From Platynereis dumerilii (lineage: Eukaryota; Annelida; Polychaeta; Phyllodocida; Nereididae): a stretch of DNA of 64,000 nt. Shown in pieces: positions 1 to 10,651 of the stretch; within the stretch, counting starts at the first letter, position 1, and each line of letters starts with the position of its first letter. The stretch is taken from NCBI GenBank assembly GCA_026936325.1, contig JAPTHN010000003.1, positions 62,833,192 through 62,897,191 on the forward strand, given 5' to 3'. The notes beneath the pieces are model-generated. The model ran no database searches and was not told where the DNA came from. It saw only the letters and a program-made list of their open reading frames with translations. The position numbers and the translations under genes were made by a program.

Positions 1-311
1 GCTGGAGGCTTGGTTATTATGATTCCTCATCATGATAAGAAACTCCAAAATATACATTCAGGCAATTAATCAAAACATTAAATCAATTGCATCTATGTAT
101 ATGGGTTAAAAACACCTTAATTTGAAATCACGTAGACAAATCATGGAACAAATCAAGTGATAATCACCTAATGCATCAAGAGCAAACAAATGTGCACGGT
201 AGGGAGGGAAGACCCTTTTCACAGCTGTGGGCCATTTAACTTTGATTGATGAGCACACATTAGTTTCTAAGGTTACAATCGATAAAGCAGGGCAGCCAGC
301 CATGCAGAGTA
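1..311. other. Unique flank left of the duplicated segment
   Basis: AT-rich single-copy sequence that is not repeated at the right-hand copy. An open minus-strand frame of about 100 codons crosses into the duplicated segment, but it has no recognisable domain and no clear splice structure, so I do not call a gene. Confidence 0.5.
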
Positions 312-3300
312 AATGGTAACAGCTCATAATCTTTAACTGGTTCAATTGGCATAGGAGCGAGAGCTTGAAAAATACATAATGTACATGTTGCGTTTCGAAG
401 CAAGATAGTGATGGCAATACCTGCACTCTTTAATGTGTTAAAGATATTATGATTGATTTGAATAGCAGTAGATATTATTTTACTAGAGTTCAGCAGAAAT
501 TGAAAACTCAGCAAGCAAAATCAACATGCACTTCATGCTTTAATTGATGTAATTTCAATGATTCAACTGCATGATATGATGTCTACTTATATTTTTAATA
601 ACTATTATGTCAACTTGTGCGACACTAGAATTGTGTGGTATCTGACCTACACATTAATCTTATCATGACAACGTTGAATGTTGCATCAACACTCAATCGG
701 AGTTGTTAAGTCACAGTTGTGATATCAGAGTTAAATCAGATTTTGGTGCCAAGTTCATCTGCAACAAGATGTAATTTATTTTGTACTTTTGTTACACTGA
801 TTAACCCTGCATGGGAGAGAACACACAAATTTGGCATTTGGAGCTCATCAAAGATTCATACCAAGGCAAGTTACAGTACAGCCCATAGATTTCAAGTCCT
901 TACACCAATATTAATTATCGAACACTTTCATCAAATGATCAATATCACGAGATATCCAAACTCAATGGTAATTTGTGTATTTATGCAGGTTGGCCCTGTC
1001 TGGAGATGGGATCTTCAGCATCTTAAATCTATTTCATTCAATAAAATGGCAGGAATCTGATTCTGAATTTCTCACTTGACCACTGTCATATTATTTGTTT
1101 ATCATTGCAGAAATCCATAAATGATTGTATCACAAGTGCACAGTGATATCAATACATAGGATATGTGTACTTTTAAAAGGACGTGAAATTCCTCATCTTC
1201 CGGAACCAAGCAATTTTTTTCCTTTGGGTGGTACTGTAAAATTCTATCCATTGGAAAATCGAACTCACCTTGGCTCAGGTCTCTGGATCTGGTCACTGGG
1301 CCAACCATGTCAAAGGGATGAGCATCTGAAATTAAATAAAACATCAACATGTCTTTAGAATAGCAACACAAGCAAGCGAAACATTTTGTTTTAGAACAAT
1401 GAAACTGACATTGTCAGCAAATGCAAAAAGTAAACATCTTCTAAAGTACAAGCTTTAAATTCATTTGCTTTTTCTATTCTATTCTATGCACTTGAATTTC
1501 AGGCCCAAAATCAGTATTGATGTTGTTCAAATAAAAGGGTTACCTCAGTGCAAATGTGATTTACGTTAACATACAGTTTTTATGCTAAAAGTATCTGTTT
1601 AATCGATTTCAGCTGACAAAAAGCAACCTGCCCTGTAAAAGAATCCACTGGTATGCTGCAGCAAGATTGCTCTTACAAGAAAAAGTGACAATTATTTTTT
1701 TGCATAATATGAATTTTTGTACACATAGGCCACACGCCCTCGTTTTTTTACATTAAAGAAAAAATTGGAATTTGTGAAAAATAAAGTTTTGTGTTATACT
1801 AACATGTTCCTTGTTAACTTTTACCAATCAAAATAATGCTTGTGCTGGTCTGGTAATGTTGTTGCAATTGGATGAAGGTCATGAAAAGATGGAACATTGT
1901 CAACTTAATTGTACAACATTGTCAAATCCAATAAATCTAGAGTTTCAGGCTGTTTGTATATCACAAAGAAGTACAGTTGACGAATGCTGTTAACCTGTTT
2001 ATTGAATGATTCCAAAGTTGTATAGCCTGGATGATCATGTGCGTATCTAAATCGGACCATGTTTCATATTTTAGCCATGTTGTTGGACTTTTGAACTGTA
2101 ACCCTCATTAAAATAACATATTTTGATAACACCAGCGGAATGGTTAAAGCTGAATATGAAATCCGAAATTCCTACCAAATGCACACGGATAGCTATTGAC
2201 TTGGCCAGAAGAACCAAAGCAGGACAGAAAGAGATGAAAGAACCCAAGGAAAAGAAAACATTTCCTGACAATGAGAACGAAGATTGCCTGTGACAGTATC
2301 AGCCAACTGCTAGTCCTGGTCTGGATGACTTCACACTGCCAAGACTAACTGGACAGACAGCTTGATAAAAAGAAAAGAAAAAAAAACCCAGATAGAAAAG
2401 GAAGGTTAGACATTATATAACAGGAACTGAGTGCAAAACACATTAATCTTGTACCTTTCACTTTCTACAACTTTAGAATTTCCCAGATTGACATACTTTC
2501 TGAGAACTCACACTATATTCTGTCAGATAAAACAGATAATGACAAGTCTGATCTATTATTCATCGGCATATGGATTATCCAACAGTTCAAAATCTGAACC
2601 TACAGAAAATAGTTCTCAATTCAAATTTTGTCTGATCTCAATGATATCATTCCTACGCTGTCATTAAAGTAGGTAATTGCAGAATCTCTAGGTTTCCATC
2701 ATCCTTGATTACAATCAAATAGTGAATCACCAACAAATAAACCCACATGCACTTGTACCAGCGAGAAATTAAATGATCAATCAGATAAATTTTCAAAGAA
2801 AATGTAGAATGATATTGATGGAATCTAAAAGTAAACATCCAACAGACCCAATGGGAAGATATAATTAATTCTGATTGGTCATAAGCCAATGTTTTGATTG
2901 CACCATTTCTATATGACAGTATGTATTTATGGATTACTAATGGGGAAAATATTATATTAAAACATTTAAAAAACAGACTGTTCCACAACCCATAGTATTC
3001 TATTTTAAGATTTTAAGACACTTTTTAAATACTGTAAAGAATGATATTCGTTGTGGCAGCAACTTGAATCCAATGTTTAGTTGATTATCCAGCTCATAAT
3101 CAAGTTCACTATCAATCTAAACTGGCACAGACATATCCATTACATCATTAATCTATCTCTAATCTGTTCATCTATCTATCTTCATTAAATCTTGACTCCT
3201 CGTTGGACATTTTCATCAGGAAGACACTTTTCTCCACTTTTATGCATGATGCAGAGACCGAGTGTCAGAAAATCTTAGTTCTTTCATATCAATCACACAG

Positions 3301-3505
3301 TCTTGGCTTTTGCTGCCCAATACATTTGCCTGTGAAACTGTGAAAGGATGGAGTAGTGGCTGTTTCTCCCTGCCTGCTAGGGAAGCCATACTTTATAATC
3401 GGTTGTGTTGCACATATATGATTTAGTGGCAATACAAACTTGCCTTTGCCTTCTGCAACATACTTCACACTTAAGCAAATATTGTGCATTGAAGAAAATC
3501 ATCAT
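312..3505. repeat. Left copy of a 3.19-kb duplicated host segment
   Basis: This segment matches 10,652-13,844 almost base for base at an offset of 10,340, dropping to 10,339 after a one-base indel in an A-run near 2,380. By eye I count about 21 substitutions and that indel, or roughly 0.7%. The match starts and stops abruptly. The last bases (AATCATCA) abut the TGTAAC end of the retroelement LTR. The segment holds a candidate 57-bp exon (1,269-1,325) and otherwise looks like intron. It is not itself an LTR: its ends lack flanking target duplications, and the element's own LTR begins at its edge. Confidence 0.93.
1269..1325 (-). CDS. Candidate TSP1-like exon, left copy
   Basis: On the minus strand a pyrimidine-rich acceptor (TTTAATTTCAG) precedes 57 bases, followed by a strong donor (AAG/GTGAGTTC). 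Only one frame is open. It has phase 1 at both ends and reads HPFDMVGPVTRSRDLSQ. The G-x-x-TRSR-x-L pattern resembles the middle of TSP1 repeats in THSD7-like and ADAMTS-like proteins, where an R-x-R stretch follows the CSxxC core. No cysteine or tryptophan lies inside the exon, so the family call is inference. The same exon occurs unchanged at 11,609-11,665; being symmetric, both could be spliced in without shifting frame. Confidence 0.35.
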
Positions 3506-3985
3506 GTAACCCGTGTATACATGGACAAAGACTTCTCTTTTCTTTAAAATGGCTTTATTCAATATACCATTTAGACGATTTAAACCATTTAGCCTACAAA
3601 TAAAATAAAACAATACTTGTAAGAATATGACACATATGAAACATGGTTATATGTACAAATGAATGATATGAGTATGTACATAGTATTACTTCTAATGTAA
3701 CATACAATAAATTCACAATGAATTAATAGTAAGTTTATAAAGAATATACATGAAGTTTACAACTTACCCTGATTGGGCTAATTTGGTCACAAATAGCAAG
3801 CACATATATCAACAGTGTGTGTTCTCTCTGAACTCTTGCAGTGGAATGAAAACTTCCCAGAGATTAGTATAGAAAACAAAGTTAAACTGTTAGTAATAAT
3901 CCTCATGGCTGAATGAACCCACAATCATAAGGAACATTTGGGTTCTCTCTGATCCAATTGACCAGAGGACCAACTGGGTGTTACA
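3505..3985 (-). repeat. LTR of the Ty3/Gypsy element (481 bp)
   Basis: It begins TGTAACCCGTG and ends GGGTGTTACA on the plus strand, so it has the inverted termini TGTAAC/GTTACA expected of an LTR. On the minus strand a purine tract (AAGAGGGGGAGTG, 3,984-3,996) sits immediately upstream, which marks this as the 3' LTR. AATAAA is present at about 3,551-3,559 in the sense strand and could serve polyadenylation. The flanking host bases are ATCA/CATCA, the likely target duplication. No second copy of this LTR is visible in the window. Confidence 0.85.
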
Positions 3986-4239
3986 CACTCCCCCTCTTGG
4001 AGAAAGTTGTCCTCAACAAAAACTATTTATATCCCACACTATGTACAAACCCAAAAAAGGTAAAAGTAAATGATGGTGAATGATATGACATGAATCAATC
4101 GACAAATCAAATTTATCCGATTTATTTCAAAATTCAAAACATACAAAATTTATAACAATACAATTGAAAATTTTACGATGGACCATTCATCGTTATAAAT
4201 TTGAAAATAAAACAAACACCATGAATTGTGGTAACAAGT

Positions 4240-7200
4240 TTATTTCAAATTTTCCAATTGCGATAACACCTGAGACAATATATCAAGACGAGCTTGTTGG
4301 GTGTAGTCCATGACGTAATCACCAGATGTCTGCCACTTGGGACGAGTCCTCACTCTAGTTGACCTGCGCACTTCCAGTGGCTGTTCAGGAGCGGCCTCAG
4401 CGTTTGGCACTTGAGGTTCCTGTGGTTGTCTGGCCACTTCCGCGGGATGTTCCTCAGATGCAGGCTCGCCGTCTTCTGATTCAACCTCAGCTTCAGATTC
4501 CTCAGCTTCACTGCCCTGCTGTTCCTCCGAGTTGGTTGACACAGTGCGCAGAGGTGCTGGTCTGGATCTGGTGTGCGGTCTTGAAACAAGAACTTCATCC
4601 TCGTCTGATGTGGAATCATGGTCTAAGGTAACTTGTGCTGGTCTGGACATTCTTGGCTTGGGAACTGGTCTGGGTGGCACTGCAGAGATGTGGCCTAAAG
4701 GCAGCAGCAGATTCCTGTGAAGGCGTCGAATCCTGGCCTTGGCATCGTCTTCCAGCTGGACGTCGTAGACACCGACCTTGTCTTCTGGGACACCAACGAC
4801 CTTGTAGACGCCATCGTCCCATCTGTCTGCCAACTTGTGGGGTCCGCCTTCCTTGAATGCCACACGTCGAACCAAGACCCTATCTCCAACCTCTAGTACT
4901 GTAGCTCTAGCCCTCTTGTCATAGTACTGCTTGTTCTTCAGCTGCTGTTCAGAAGCGAACTTGCTGGCTTTCTCATAAGCGGTGGCAAGACCATCCTTGA
5001 TGCCTTGGACGTACTGGTTGTAGTCAACTTCCTCTGATGGTTCTTCTAATCCCCTGATGATGTCAACTGGGAGGCGAGGTTTTCTGCCGAACATCAGATG
5101 AAATGGTGAGTAGCCAGTAGCATTGTTCTTGGTGCAGTTGTATGCATGCACAACATACTGTAGGTGGTCTTTCCATCTCACTTTCTCCTCTTCTGTCAAA
5201 CAAGCAAGCATGGACAATAGAGTAGAGTTGAATCTCTCACACTGGGAGTTGCCTTGTGGATGGTATGGAGTGGTGTGGGTCTTCTTGATGCCCAAGATGT
5301 CACACAGCTGTTGGATGGTACGAGACTCAAAGTTTGCTCCCTGATCCGAGTGCAATCTCACTGGCATGCCGTAGTGGTTGACGAAGGAGTCCACAATTGC
5401 CTTAGCAGTAGTTCGGGCTGTCTGGTCTCTCGTTGCCACTGCCTGACTATACCGGGTGAAATGATCAGTCATGACCAAGATACTGCTGAATCCTCCTTTG
5501 GCTGTCTCCAATGACGAGAAGTCGATGCAGAGGAGATCCATGGGTCCTGCAGACTGCAAGCTAGCCATAGGAGCACGTTGAACTTGTGACTTCCTCCTGA
5601 CGCAACGGTCGCAAGATGAAATGTAGTCTGAGATGAAGGTGCTCATCCTGGGGAAGTAAAATCTGCTTTTCACCAGATCGGTGGTGCGGTCTACTCCCAA
5701 GTGACCCATATTGTTGTGGAGCTGGTAGAAAACTTCCTTTTGAAGAGCTCTCGGTACCACAACTTGACTCACTCCCTCATCTTCCACAGTGACCTTGCGC
5801 CAGAGCAATCCATCACTCACGAACAACTTCTTCCGTTGACGTAACAGTAGCTTGGCTTCAGCTGAGTCCACAGCATGGCTCTCTCCGTTGATGAATCTGA
5901 TGACTTGTTGAAGATCTTCATCTCTTTCCTGTTCATCGATCCAGGTTTCCTTGTCCCACCAACCAAAGCTAGACTGCTGGAAAAGACCAGAACACTCAGA
6001 TGACAAGCAAACGCTACTGATGAGGTCTGAAATTTGCGAAGACTCACATACTGCCTGCACTGTAGGTGGAGATAACTGCTTCCAGTCATCTGCAGGTATG
6101 CGAGACAGTGCGTCTGCATCTGTGTTCTGCTTTCCAGGCTGGTACAAGATGTCAAAATTGTAATTGCTCAGCTCTGCAACCCAGCGCTGTCCACAAGCGT
6201 CCAACTTTGCAGAAGACAGAATGTAGGTCAACGGGTTGTTATCAGTCCGACAGGTAAAGGTTGCGCCACGCAAGTAGTCTGCGAACTTCTCGGTGACTGC
6301 CCACTTCAAGGCGAGAAACTCCAGTTTGTGGGCTGGATATCTCCTCTCGGCTTCTGATAGGGTGCGGCTGGCATACGCAATCACTCTTAATCTGTTTTCT
6401 TCATCCCTCTGATACAGTATTGCCCCTAGCCCTGCTGATGTTGCAGCATCTGTATGCAGCTCAAAGGGCTTCTTGAAGTCTGCATAGGCTAGCACTGGAG
6501 CTGAAGTAAGGGCATCTCTCAACTGATCAAAGCTCTGCTGTTGCTCATCTCCCCAGATGTAAGGTGGAGGCGGGTTCTCTGATGGAATTTTCCCTTTGCT
6601 GCCTTTCTTCTTCTTCTTTTGTCCACGAAGGAGCAGATGAAGTGGCTCACTGATGTGGGCAAAACGGTGGATGAAGCGACGATAGAAGCTGGCGAAGCCG
6701 ATGAATCGCTTCAATTCCTCTCTTGACTTAGGAATAGGCCAGTTCTTGACAGCAGCAACTTTGTCCTCATCAGTTGAAATTCCTTCACTTGTGATCCAGT
6801 GGCCCAAATACTGTATTTTCTGTTTGAAGAGATGACATTTGTTTGGATTGACTTTCAGTCCACATTCGCGTAACCGGTCAAATACGCGACCCAATCTCTC
6901 GATGTGCTCTTCGATTGTCTCACTAAATACAACAATGTCATCTAAATACAGTAAACAACAGGATAAGTTCTCGGCACCCATGCAGCTCTCCATCATGCGT
7001 TGAAAACTGGCTCCGGCATTGCATAAGCCGAACGGCATTTTTACGAACTGGAAGAAACCGAGGGGTCCTGCCGTGAAACTGGTATACTGCCTACTGTCTG
7101 GGTCAACCTCCAATTGCCAATACCCACTCTTGAGATCGAGACTGGAGAACCACTTGGCGTTTGACAATCGATCAAAGATGTCTTGGGGCCTGGGAATTCC

Positions 7201-8499
7201 ATATGCACATTTCTTGGTGACGTTGTTGAGCTTGCGGTAGTCCACGCAGAAGCGAAGAGATCCACATTTCTTCCTAACCAGGACAATCGGTGATGCAAAT
7301 GGTGATGTTGATGGCTCGATCACCCCTGTCGCCAGCATTTTTTGAAGATGATCCCTCACTTCGTCCCACATATGAGGTGGAATGCGGCGATAAGGCATCC
7401 TGAAAGGTTTGGTACCCTCTTCCAACTCAATGATGTGCTGATGTCCCTTAGCCAATCCAAGATCGAAGTCATGGAGTGCCACTGCTTCTTTGTTGGAATT
7501 CAGAAGTCTTACAATGGTCTCTACCTGCTCCGGACTGATGCCCAAGTCATCCAGATGATCCAGCTTGAAAAACGTTGAAACATCCTGCTGCTCAGCGTTG
7601 CTTGTTGCTGTCTGAGCAGACATACTGACAAGGCTGACTTCCTCCACATGACAAATGGCAGTCCTTGCTGGGATGGTAACATCCACTTGTGAGAGGTTAT
7701 CCACCTTCACTTGCCATCGTTCTTGTTGACCTTCAACAACAGTAGGAGTCACGATCAATCCTCCAGGCAAATTCACTCCATCGCTAGATAATAGCACATG
7801 AGAACCTGAAAACACAAAATCAACATTAGTATCACAATCAATCAACAATTCAGATCCAGCACAAACAGTAACGCTGTCTGGATTAACTAAATGTACAAAA
7901 TCACAATCATTATTTACAATTTGAGAAGATAAACATTGATAAACTAATTTCCATGGCCTAGAAATTTTACAAGTATTCAAATTAAAAGAACCGGGCTTAC
8001 CTTGCGATGATTCTCTTAGCAGCCACAAACAATGTTTCAGCACATTAGTCCCAAGCAGAACAGGTATCTTTGAGTTGAAGTTGGTATCCTCAACAACCAA
8101 AAACACAACATCAATTGGCTCGGTCGAACCCGTAACAGATTTATGAAGTTTGATAGGAACTTCAATAACTCCTGAATACGGAAGTTCATGACCACCTGCC
8201 ACTTCAATGTTGATGATTCTATCAACACTTTGAAGTGGAACTAAACCAATTAAATGCTCCTTGTAGAAGCTACAACTGATGGTACTCACTTGTGAACCAG
8301 TGTCTAACAGACAAAGAGTTGATATGCCATGCACATCCAAAACTGATTCACAACGTGGACCAACAAAACATTTAGCAGCCTGACTACTATTGGGTCCATC
8401 CTGTGTATTGATGTGTGATTGACCCTCAGCACACATCACTTGTCTTTTAACTCTGGGCACTTGTTCCTGTAGTGACCATCTTTGCCGCACTTGAAGCAT
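4240..8499 (-). CDS. pol: Ty3/Gypsy Pol polyprotein (protease, RT, RNase H, integrase)
   Basis: One open frame of about 1,419 codons. An aspartic protease motif (LLDTGSQVST) lies near residue 65. Reverse transcriptase spans roughly 350-600, with the catalytic YLDD box near residue 519. RNase H follows with LHTDAATSAGLG near 675. Integrase begins near 920 with an HHCC zinc region (HNNMGHLG...CDRC), then the DDE core: DLLCIDF near 988, HSDQGANF near 1,050, and the Glu in HPQGNSQCERFN near 1,085. A charged, Ser/Glu/Pro-rich tail follows the C-terminal integrase region. The frame overlaps gag by about 64 bases in the -1 register, consistent with the frameshift translation this family is known to use. 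A retroelement protein, not a host gene. Confidence 0.95.
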   Translation of the reverse strand: MLQVRQRWSLQEQVPRVKRQVMCAEGQSHINTQDGPNSSQAAKCFVGPRCESVLDVHGISTLCLLDTGSQVSTISCSFYKEHLIGLVPLQSVDRIINIEVAGGHELPYSGVIEVPIKLHKSVTGSTEPIDVVFLVVEDTNFNSKIPVLLGTNVLKHCLWLLRESSQGKPGSFNLNTCKISRPWKLVYQCLSSQIVNNDCDFVHLVNPDSVTVCAGSELLIDCDTNVDFVFSGSHVLLSSDGVNLPGGLIVTPTVVEGQQERWQVKVDNLSQVDVTIPARTAICHVEEVSLVSMSAQTATSNAEQQDVSTFFKLDHLDDLGISPEQVETIVRLLNSNKEAVALHDFDLGLAKGHQHIIELEEGTKPFRMPYRRIPPHMWDEVRDHLQKMLATGVIEPSTSPFASPIVLVRKKCGSLRFCVDYRKLNNVTKKCAYGIPRPQDIFDRLSNAKWFSSLDLKSGYWQLEVDPDSRQYTSFTAGPLGFFQFVKMPFGLCNAGASFQRMMESCMGAENLSCCLLYLDDIVVFSETIEEHIERLGRVFDRLRECGLKVNPNKCHLFKQKIQYLGHWITSEGISTDEDKVAAVKNWPIPKSREELKRFIGFASFYRRFIHRFAHISEPLHLLLRGQKKKKKGSKGKIPSENPPPPYIWGDEQQQSFDQLRDALTSAPVLAYADFKKPFELHTDAATSAGLGAILYQRDEENRLRVIAYASRTLSEAERRYPAHKLEFLALKWAVTEKFADYLRGATFTCRTDNNPLTYILSSAKLDACGQRWVAELSNYNFDILYQPGKQNTDADALSRIPADDWKQLSPPTVQAVCESSQISDLISSVCLSSECSGLFQQSSFGWWDKETWIDEQERDEDLQQVIRFINGESHAVDSAEAKLLLRQRKKLFVSDGLLWRKVTVEDEGVSQVVVPRALQKEVFYQLHNNMGHLGVDRTTDLVKSRFYFPRMSTFISDYISSCDRCVRRKSQVQRAPMASLQSAGPMDLLCIDFSSLETAKGGFSSILVMTDHFTRYSQAVATRDQTARTTAKAIVDSFVNHYGMPVRLHSDQGANFESRTIQQLCDILGIKKTHTTPYHPQGNSQCERFNSTLLSMLACLTEEEKVRWKDHLQYVVHAYNCTKNNATGYSPFHLMFGRKPRLPVDIIRGLEEPSEEVDYNQYVQGIKDGLATAYEKASKFASEQQLKNKQYYDKRARATVLEVGDRVLVRRVAFKEGGPHKLADRWDDGVYKVVGVPEDKVGVYDVQLEDDAKARIRRLHRNLLLPLGHISAVPPRPVPKPRMSRPAQVTLDHDSTSDEDEVLVSRPHTRSRPAPLRTVSTNSEEQQGSEAEESEAEVESEDGEPASEEHPAEVARQPQEPQVPNAEAAPEQPLEVRRSTRVRTRPKWQTSGDYVMDYTQQARLDILSQVLSQLENLK

Positions 8500-9569
8500 G
8501 TGATCTTGGAAGGATCCTTGGGTGATGACTCATTCCCATCTTTGCGTTGTCCTCTTCGCCCTCCAGACTTGTAGTTGCGTCCACTACTTTTCTGAGAACT
8601 GCTGGACATCCGCTTCTCCAAGGCAGACAAACGACTGAGAATGCTGGCAAGTTGACTGCTGATCTCAGAATCCGAAGTTTGGGCAACCGAAACCTGAGCC
8701 TTCTTTGTTGACTTTGGCTTATCATCGGTCTTCTCAGATGGCTCCTGATTTTCAGACTCAACTTCCCTAGCAGAAACAAGGAGTTCATCATAAGTGGCGC
8801 CACCGTCTTTCTTGTGTCGAAGAGCACTGCGAATAGAAGATGACCTGATGCCTCTCCAAAACCTTTCGCGTAGCATGGATTCCCTTTCTGTGGGAGGAAA
8901 GTAGTCCAGTTGGGGCTTTGACAAAAGACTTTCCAGTCGGCAACCCCAGGCACTGATGTTCTCACTTCCCTTCTGAGTTGCGGAGTAGAATTCAGCCAAC
9001 AAGGTTTGCGCTGTTGCAACAGAAGCAAACCGCTTGTCAAAAGCAGTGATCACATCACTAACTGAAAACTCGTCTCCGAGTGACTGTAGAACTGTTGCTG
9101 GAGTTACCCTGCAGCTCCTCAGAACTGCCAACCTGCAGACTCTCTCTGAAAATCCAGACTTTACCAACTGTTGAACATCAAATCGCCAAGTGCTGTAAAG
9201 GTAGTCGCTCTTCCCTTCACCACCAGTGAACACAGTGAGCTTGGGGATGACGTCAACTGAAGGCAATGGAGATCTTGGATTTGAAGCATCAAATGATGAA
9301 GTGTCACGGGACTCACGTCTCTTCTTCAACTGGCCAACTTCATTCTTCAAATCAGCAATGTCACCACTGTATTGATTTGACAAAGTCTTATTCACAGTCT
9401 TGTAATCATGAGCCTTTTTCTTCCAATACTCAATCTCTTCTTGCTGTGTCGCAAATTCCTTTGGTGGCTTGCCAGGAGTCCTCTTGTGTAGATGCCCTCC
9501 GAATGCACCTCCAAGTCCTGTATCATCTTCACCACCAGACATTGTGATGTAGCATGTACACAACAACAA
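8436..9569 (-). CDS. gag: Ty3/Gypsy Gag polyprotein
   Basis: An open frame of about 377 codons directly upstream of pol. The likelier start is the inner Met at 9,542 (MSGGEDD) rather than the upstream MLLCTCYIT extension. Residues about 35-80 are rich in Lys/Glu with heptad-like spacing and may form a coiled coil. The middle (about 110-270) has the helical character of a Ty3-type capsid. A Ser/Lys-rich stretch follows. Near the C terminus is one CCHC zinc knuckle, CFKCGKDGHYRNKC, typical of nucleocapsid. It overlaps the start of pol. Confidence 0.9.
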   Translation of the reverse strand: MLLCTCYITMSGGEDDTGLGGAFGGHLHKRTPGKPPKEFATQQEEIEYWKKKAHDYKTVNKTLSNQYSGDIADLKNEVGQLKKRRESRDTSSFDASNPRSPLPSVDVIPKLTVFTGGEGKSDYLYSTWRFDVQQLVKSGFSERVCRLAVLRSCRVTPATVLQSLGDEFSVSDVITAFDKRFASVATAQTLLAEFYSATQKGSENISAWGCRLESLLSKPQLDYFPPTERESMLRERFWRGIRSSSIRSALRHKKDGGATYDELLVSAREVESENQEPSEKTDDKPKSTKKAQVSVAQTSDSEISSQLASILSRLSALEKRMSSSSQKSSGRNYKSGGRRGQRKDGNESSPKDPSKITCFKCGKDGHYRNKCPELKDK

Positions 9570-10651
9570 TCAATATACACAAGAATGGATGGATGAAATG
9601 AAGCGACGTGACAAGTGAACGAAGTACTAAAATTTGGAAAATCCCAAAATTGTTAAAATAAAATTATAAAGTAATAAGTTTTGATTGAAATTGAAAAAAT
9701 AATAAATTTGGAATATGACTTAAAATTGGAATAACCCACTAAGTATTTTCCCAAAATTTATAGAAAATATTTAAAGTTAAATTTGGAATATTACTAAACT
9801 AGTAAAAGACAACTTCCAACCAAGTAGAAAGTTAAAGTTAACTCCTCAGTTGGACACCCAAAATTTAAATTTGGAAAATTAAATTTGGAATAGTTAATTG
9901 TGAGAGAACACACCTAAGTTATTATCTACTATAACCTAGATATGTAATTTAATATTTAAGAGACTAAATTTAAAATTAAACAGTGATAAAGTTGTATTAA
10001 CTATGCTAACCTAATACACTAAATAATGATTAAGTTAAATTAACTATCAATAGAATAAATCTATAACCTCTATGCTATAGGCTTGTGATAATTTAAAAAG
10101 CTAAGTTCAGCAATTAAATGCTAAAGTAACTCACAATTAAATTTTGTCACAAAAATAACAAAGTTAATTTAATATCAAAGTATCAAATTATTCTAAGTCA
10201 ACATCAACAATGTGTCGACTAACCAAAACTGAATGAATGTAAAAGTTCAATAAATTGTCAGTCAGTTTGGTAAAGTTGATTATTATTGTAAAATTCTAAT
10301 AGCTTTTACCAAATAAAGATTCTCAGCTGATCTGAGATTTGACCTGACCTATGACATTGATATTGTGATGGTCATTGACCTGATAATATACTGTCTAAAT
10401 GTAAACACAAAAAGTAAACAAAAACTAGGAAGTGATGTCACAGGAAATGACCTTTCCAATGACCTGACCTGTAACCTGACCTAACCTAGATCTACCTGTC
10501 ACACCTAGATGACCTAATAATCAGTTCACTTCCAAAAGATTAGACAAACATATAATCCGGTAAACATCAAACAACAATCAACAACAGATCAGTATCAAAC
10601 ATGAGCAGCTTAAATTAAGTGTCAAAACTTAAGTGTCAAAAACAGCTCAAC
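9570..10651 (-). other. AT-rich leader upstream of gag
   Basis: About 1.1 kb of very AT-rich sequence between gag and the right host copy. It has no similarity that I can see to the 481-bp LTR. The motif AAATTTGGAA recurs several times at 9,631-9,895. TGGGTGTCCAACTGAGG on the minus strand near 9,843-9,860 could be a primer-binding-like site, but no LTR abuts it. A cluster of TGACCT hexamers lies at 10,338-10,520. It is either a long 5' leader or unrelated sequence joined to the element. Confidence 0.5.
10338..10520. promoter_or_regulatory. Cluster of TGACCT/AGGTCA half-sites
   Basis: TGACCTGACCT occurs near 10,340 and 10,460, with further TGACCT or near-TGACCT copies near 10,375, 10,448, 10,475 and 10,509. 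AGGTCA is the half-site bound by nuclear receptors, and adjacent direct repeats fit dimer binding. It lies where a retroelement regulatory leader would be. A role in transcription is inference; the same pattern could be a decayed short tandem repeat. Confidence 0.35.

Larger units (their letters stand above)
3505..10651 (-). mobile_element. Ty3/Gypsy LTR retrotransposon, minus strand
   Basis: The element contains one recognised LTR (3,505-3,985), a polypurine tract directly beside it, pol (PR-RT-RNaseH-integrase order), gag with a CCHC knuckle, and an AT-rich leader of about 1.1 kb. Integrase downstream of RNase H places it in the Ty3/Gypsy group; I cannot fix the clade. The coding part looks whole and therefore young. 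A second LTR is not recognised, so I count about one structural break. The host sequence after 10,651 is not what follows the insertion point on the empty-site copy; it restarts at the beginning of the duplicated host segment. Confidence 0.93.

Noticed and set aside
3377-3480. Cys-containing minus-strand frame in the duplicated segment (KCEVCC..., RQRQVC).
   Set aside because: Acceptor is poor and two frames are equally open; no clear TSP1 spacing.
4350-9547. Plus-strand and alternate-frame ORFs across gag-pol.
   Set aside because: They are shadows of the gag and pol frames and carry no domains.
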